A stretch of 64,000 bases of DNA, from NCBI RefSeq assembly GCF_002975205.1, contig NZ_PCOC01000002.1:124001-188000 (forward strand). The letters are read 5' to 3'. The stretch is from Ochrobactrum vermis (GTDB lineage Bacteria; Pseudomonadota; Alphaproteobacteria; Rhizobiales; Rhizobiaceae). Of the stretch, positions 62,132 to 64,000 are shown one piece after another (positions within the stretch are counted from its first letter, which is position 1; every line of letters begins with the position of its first letter). The notes beneath the pieces are model-generated. The model saw only the letters and a program-made list of their open reading frames with translations. It was not told where the DNA came from and ran no database searches. The position numbers were made by a program, and so were the translations under genes.

Positions 62132-62672
62132 TGTGTCATAAGCCTTGCAATCTGCTGTCTCGCCAACCGTTAGGTGGAAGGCAAGCGGTCTTCCTCTGGC
62201 ATCAGCCAGACAGTGAAGTTTACTGGTGAACCCGCCCCGCGAGCGGCCAAGAGCGCGTCGATGAATCCCCCTTTTCCACCCGCTGCCGAAATATGGGCGC
62301 GAACCGTGGTGCTATCGATGCTGTAGTGGCCACTGTCAGCCATGATCTCAGCAAGGGTGACTGAAACGGCCTCCCAGACCCCGGCTTCGCTCCAGCGCCG
62401 AAAGCGTCGATAGACCGTATTCCAATTGCCGTATTTGGGTGGAACATCCCGCCACGGCGTACCGCAACGAAGTCTCCAAAGTATGCCGTTGATGATTGCA
62501 CGATTTTGCTCCGGACGACGCCCCCGTCCCCGATTGACGGCTTCAATCGGAAGCAAATCCTTCAAGACACGCCATTCGGATTCGCTCAGATCGCCTCGGC
62601 TCATAACTGCCTCCAAAAAGCAGTCTTGAATCAAGCTTCGATCAATACGTCAACCAATTCGTCCACGCTGCC
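61826..62672 (-). mobile_element. IS427-group (IS5 family) insertion sequence
   Basis: An 847-base element. Terminal inverted repeats are GGCAGCGTGGACGAATT at the left and the same sequence inverted at the right. Both sides are flanked by TA, the expected duplication. The transposase is encoded on the minus strand in two frames joined by a programmed frameshift. It looks complete and possibly active. Confidence 0.92.
62170..62604 (-). CDS. IS427-type transposase, first reading frame (OrfA)
   Basis: A 144-residue upstream product beginning MSRGDLSESEW with GGAGG before the ATG. It contains the DUF4096-type domain of IS5-family transposases and the first acidic residue in YSIDSTTVRAH. A run of A4G5 (forward CCCCCTTTT at 62267-62275) precedes the frame switch; a -1 shift there reads on into the second frame. 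Confidence 0.88.
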   Translation of the reverse strand: MSRGDLSESEWRVLKDLLPIEAVNRGRGRRPEQNRAIINGILWRLRCGTPWRDVPPKYGNWNTVYRRFRRWSEAGVWEAVSVTLAEIMADSGHYSIDSTTVRAHISAAGGKGGFIDALLAARGAGSPVNFTVWLMPEEDRLPST

Positions 62673-63082
62673 TAGCACCCCACCGCCACCTCGGCCTGAA
62701 GCGGCATTTCACTGCAATCGTTTCAACGAACTTCGATCATCGTGCCATCAGAATGAGGTGCCCAAATTTTTCGTGAAACAATTAAACGTAGTTATGTTCG
62801 GTTCCGTTGCAAAAATTTGTCCAGCGAAAAGCGCGCCCTAGTTCTGGTCGACGTCATGCCGCGAGCGTTGCTAATAGTTGCTTGAGCAAAAGTGCTCACG
62901 CTGATTTTGAATATACCTGTTGCATGCGCATCATGTGTGTGAACAAGTTGAACACCAGCCAAAGTAATACTGGCAACGGTTTCTGACATGAAGCCGAGCA
63001 TGGATCTTAACCGGTACTCCCGACAGCACGTCCACAAAACTAAGTGGCAACCTGTAAGCGGATTGTACTAAAAACAATTATC
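62673..63082. other. Intergenic stretch with a possible IS6-type end
   Basis: About 410 bases. The sequence GGTTCCGTTGCAAAAATT at 62800-62817 resembles the terminal repeat of IS6/IS26-family elements. No second end or transposase is seen. Minus-strand frame 62792-63037 has no recognisable product. Confidence 0.35.
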
Positions 63083-63526
63083 TCATTCTCCAGCCCGATC
63101 CGTTCGGATCTGCCGTAACATGTTTCGTCCCGCGAGAAGTAACTCGTACAGGAATGCAACGAGAGACAGTATAAGCGAGACGATGGCGCCTCCAAAGAAC
63201 CAGAAGAGATTTTCTTGACGGAGCCCGATCGAAAGAGCTCCAGCGAGAAGATTCAACGTTGCCGCGCCCGTGCAAACACCGGCGATGACCCCCAGCGCCA
63301 CGGCAATCTCGAGGGCAAGCGTCCGCCGCCGTAGATAGGCGAGCTGCATGCGCGATGTTTCACTTTGCTCGAACCTGTCAGAGACCTCATTGAGGCGATC
63401 TGACACTCTCCCAAGACGCGTTGTGTAGATGTTCACGAAGCCCGCCGTGCCCGCTAATAGAAAGACAGGAGCAAGCGACGTTTGTATGACGGAAGCAAAA
63501 TCAGTAATGACAGGAGGCGTATTCAT
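63083..63526 (-). CDS. DUF2721 membrane protein
   Basis: A 147-residue protein. ITDFASVIQTSLAPVFLLAGTAGFVNIYTTRLGRVSDRL is the family hallmark (quoted here in overlapping parts: VIQTSLAPVFLLAG, RLGRVSDR). Three membrane segments follow. The ATG at 63526 has GAGGGT upstream; a longer frame would add ~75 residues without family similarity. Function unknown. Confidence 0.85.
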   Translation of the reverse strand: MNTPPVITDFASVIQTSLAPVFLLAGTAGFVNIYTTRLGRVSDRLNEVSDRFEQSETSRMQLAYLRRRTLALEIAVALGVIAGVCTGAATLNLLAGALSIGLRQENLFWFFGGAIVSLILSLVAFLYELLLAGRNMLRQIRTDRAGE

Positions 63527-63879
63527 CAGGACCCTCAAGTAGACTTTGACGCGACCAAAATAATCAACTGCGCCGGGCGTAACAATGGGGCCTTGATCCG
63601 GCATTGCCTCCCGAACCGCCGACAATGAGAACGACGGGAACCGCTGCGTCTGTAGCTCCCATGTTCCCCTAACTCCCCAATGTGCCGCGGAGATTTTCTG
63701 TGACCGTAGCGCGGCAGCGTCGAACACCAGCATGGACGCAAACAGAAGCATGATGAACGCCTAGGGAATGATCGCATTTTCAGGACTTGGAATGCGACCA
63801 ATACCGGCTGGTTGACGCCGCCAGCGTCACGCCAATCGCAGAAATCGCACAGACACGGGCGTCGCAAGCGTTCCGACTG

Positions 63880-64000
63880 TTATCTCTTCGTATGATATTC
63901 CCAGTGGATCGCTATCGCGGGGATCAGAAACAGGACCACGTTTAGAACCTTCCAAAACCCGATGATGTTAGCCATGTACATTTGTGTTTGATCGGCGCTG
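63880..64000 (-). CDS. Partial membrane protein at the right edge
   Basis: About 39 codons up to a TAA are visible. The product contains one likely membrane segment (VLNVVLFLIPAIAIHW) near a short charged C-terminus (EYHTKR). Two ATGs inside the visible part would give a 31- or 33-residue protein; otherwise it continues beyond the window. No family recognised. Confidence 0.4.
   Translation of the reverse strand, partial: SADQTQMYMANIIGFWKVLNVVLFLIPAIAIHWEYHTKR

Noticed and set aside
63535..63867. A 110-codon minus-strand frame overlapping the DUF2721 gene's upstream region
   Set aside because: It is a shadow in another frame, with no ribosome site and no family.

Overview
The window looks like a chromosomal or large-replicon segment of an alphaproteobacterium of the Hyphomicrobiales, most likely the Ochrobactrum/Brucella or Rhizobium side. 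This is inferred from the peptide and amino-acid catabolic gene clusters, the GC-rich coding style, a Brucella-type autotransporter and the IS427-group element. The genus is not proven by anything here.

Layout. (1) 1-10.3 kb is metabolic. A minus-strand operon encodes an alpha/beta hydrolase, a TetR regulator and a peptide ABC transporter (binding protein, two permeases, ATPase, and the start of a second ATPase cut by the left edge). A divergent Lrp-type regulator follows, then a glutathione transferase, a GNAT acetyltransferase, an M20 amidohydrolase and diaminopropionate ammonia-lyase. (2) 10.7-40.4 kb is a dense defence island, nearly all on the minus strand. It holds a decayed vsr-like gene, a Druantia type II-like operon (druM, druF, druG, druE) whose helicase gene has lost its 5' half beside an IS21 element, an ABC-three-component conflict cassette between two ~750-bp direct repeats that each carry a small tyrosine recombinase, a Hachiman pair (hamA, hamB), a SIR2-APAZ/short Argonaute pair, and two Fic proteins with C-terminal winged helices. 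It ends in a plus-strand antitoxin-toxin-antitoxin-integrase operon with overlapping or nearly touching genes. (3) 40.5-53 kb holds an autotransporter with an apparent frameshift between signal peptide and passenger, an old-yellow-enzyme with a divergent LysR regulator, a cold-shock protein, several small membrane or lipoproteins, a histidine phosphatase, and a divergent LysR/FMN-protein pair followed by a glutathione transferase. (4) 53.2-60.6 kb is a minus-strand amino-acid (hydroxyproline- or opine-like) catabolic operon under a divergent LysR regulator. (5) 60.7-64 kb carries an IS5-family remnant, a secreted protein that ends at that remnant, an intact IS427-type element with a programmed frameshift, and a DUF2721 membrane protein.

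How it works together. The flanks import and break down peptides and unusual amino acids. The island stacks four anti-phage or conflict systems with different effectors: methylation plus helicase, an SMC-like ATPase with a nuclease, a nuclease with a helicase, and a guide-loaded NADase. One (Druantia) appears dead, and the other three look intact. Recombinases, direct repeats, IS elements and tRNA-T-arm-like scraps at module borders indicate stepwise acquisition. No search or computation could be run, so family calls rest on motifs, gene order and lengths read by eye.
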